Part shown: piece after piece, positions 53,878 to 53,878 of the stretch
How the letters are laid out: every line of letters begins with the position of its first letter
Numbering within the stretch: position 1 is the first letter of the stretch
NCBI RefSeq assembly: GCF_001509475.1
Contig: NZ_LLZG01000368.1
Span: 1 to 53,878, forward strand
Reading direction: 5' to 3'
Source of the DNA: Streptomyces regalis
GTDB lineage: Bacteria > Actinomycetota > Actinomycetes > Streptomycetales > Streptomycetaceae
DNA: 53,878 nucleotides
Translations under genes and position numbers: made by a program
The notes under the pieces: generated by a model
Told to the model about the DNA's origin: nothing
The model's database searches: none
What the model saw: the letters and a program-made list of their open reading frames with translations, nothing else

Positions 53878-53878
53878 C

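Overview
The window is a chromosomal core segment of a Streptomyces species. The DNA is very GC-rich, with GC-ending codons and many GTG and TTG starts. The gene order (DALR-domain gene, lysA, hom, thrC, thrB, rho, rpmE, prfA, prmC, the atp operon, nucS, filP, scy, the methylmalonyl-CoA epimerase gene, meaB) is the one I know from Streptomyces. No tRNA, rRNA, transposase, integrase, plasmid or phage gene, biosynthetic cluster or CRISPR array is visible.

Layout. 1-5.3 kb: the end of an ArgS-like gene, then lysine and threonine synthesis (lysA, hom, thrC, thrB). 5.3-14.3 kb: rho behind a 408-base leader, a secreted trypsin-like protease between two hairpins, an LCP cell-wall protein, then translation genes (rpmE, prfA, prmC, a TsaC/Sua5-type tRNA-modification gene). 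14.3-17.8 kb: a phosphatase-like protein without its usual nucleophile, a serine hydroxymethyltransferase paralogue and a WecA-type membrane transferase. 18.1-25.9 kb: the nine-gene ATP synthase operon atpIBEFHAGDC. 26-30.4 kb: a DUF2550-type protein, a three-domain chitinase with a well-defined repeat-controlled promoter on the other strand, and a LuxR-type two-component pair. 30.5-34.1 kb: two small membrane proteins, a PduO-type cobalamin adenosyltransferase and a damaged ABC exporter/TetR locus. 34.2-41.6 kb: 3-hydroxyacyl-CoA dehydrogenase, a STAS protein, an unusual membrane-anchored ATPase-like protein, NucS, an SCO5389-type protein, a luciferase-like oxidoreductase and a zinc-ribbon protein. 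41.6-45.6 kb: two paralogous ABC cassettes. 45.7-53.7 kb: the coiled-coil polarity proteins FilP and Scy, then methylmalonyl-CoA epimerase, acetyl-CoA acetyltransferase and MeaB. A partial frame runs off the right edge.

How genes connect. The adenosyltransferase, epimerase and MeaB all serve coenzyme-B12-dependent methylmalonyl-CoA mutase. The thiolase and 3-hydroxyacyl-CoA dehydrogenase could feed the same acyl-CoA network. FilP and Scy organise polar hyphal growth.

The most unusual signals are: (1) a duplicated 3' tail of the adenosyltransferase gene flanking a GC-rich insert; (2) coincident lesions in the ABC/TetR locus: a P-loop frameshift, loss of both divergent 5' ends at a perfect 12-bp hairpin, and a probable in-frame permease deletion; (3) small palindromic GC-rich elements, one inside rho and one at the start of prmC; (4) two CRP-like palindromes upstream of the atp operon; (5) a STAS protein beside a STAND-like protein with Arg for the Walker A Lys and a Ser/Thr/Pro-rich tail. 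All come from reading the sequence; no database search was possible.
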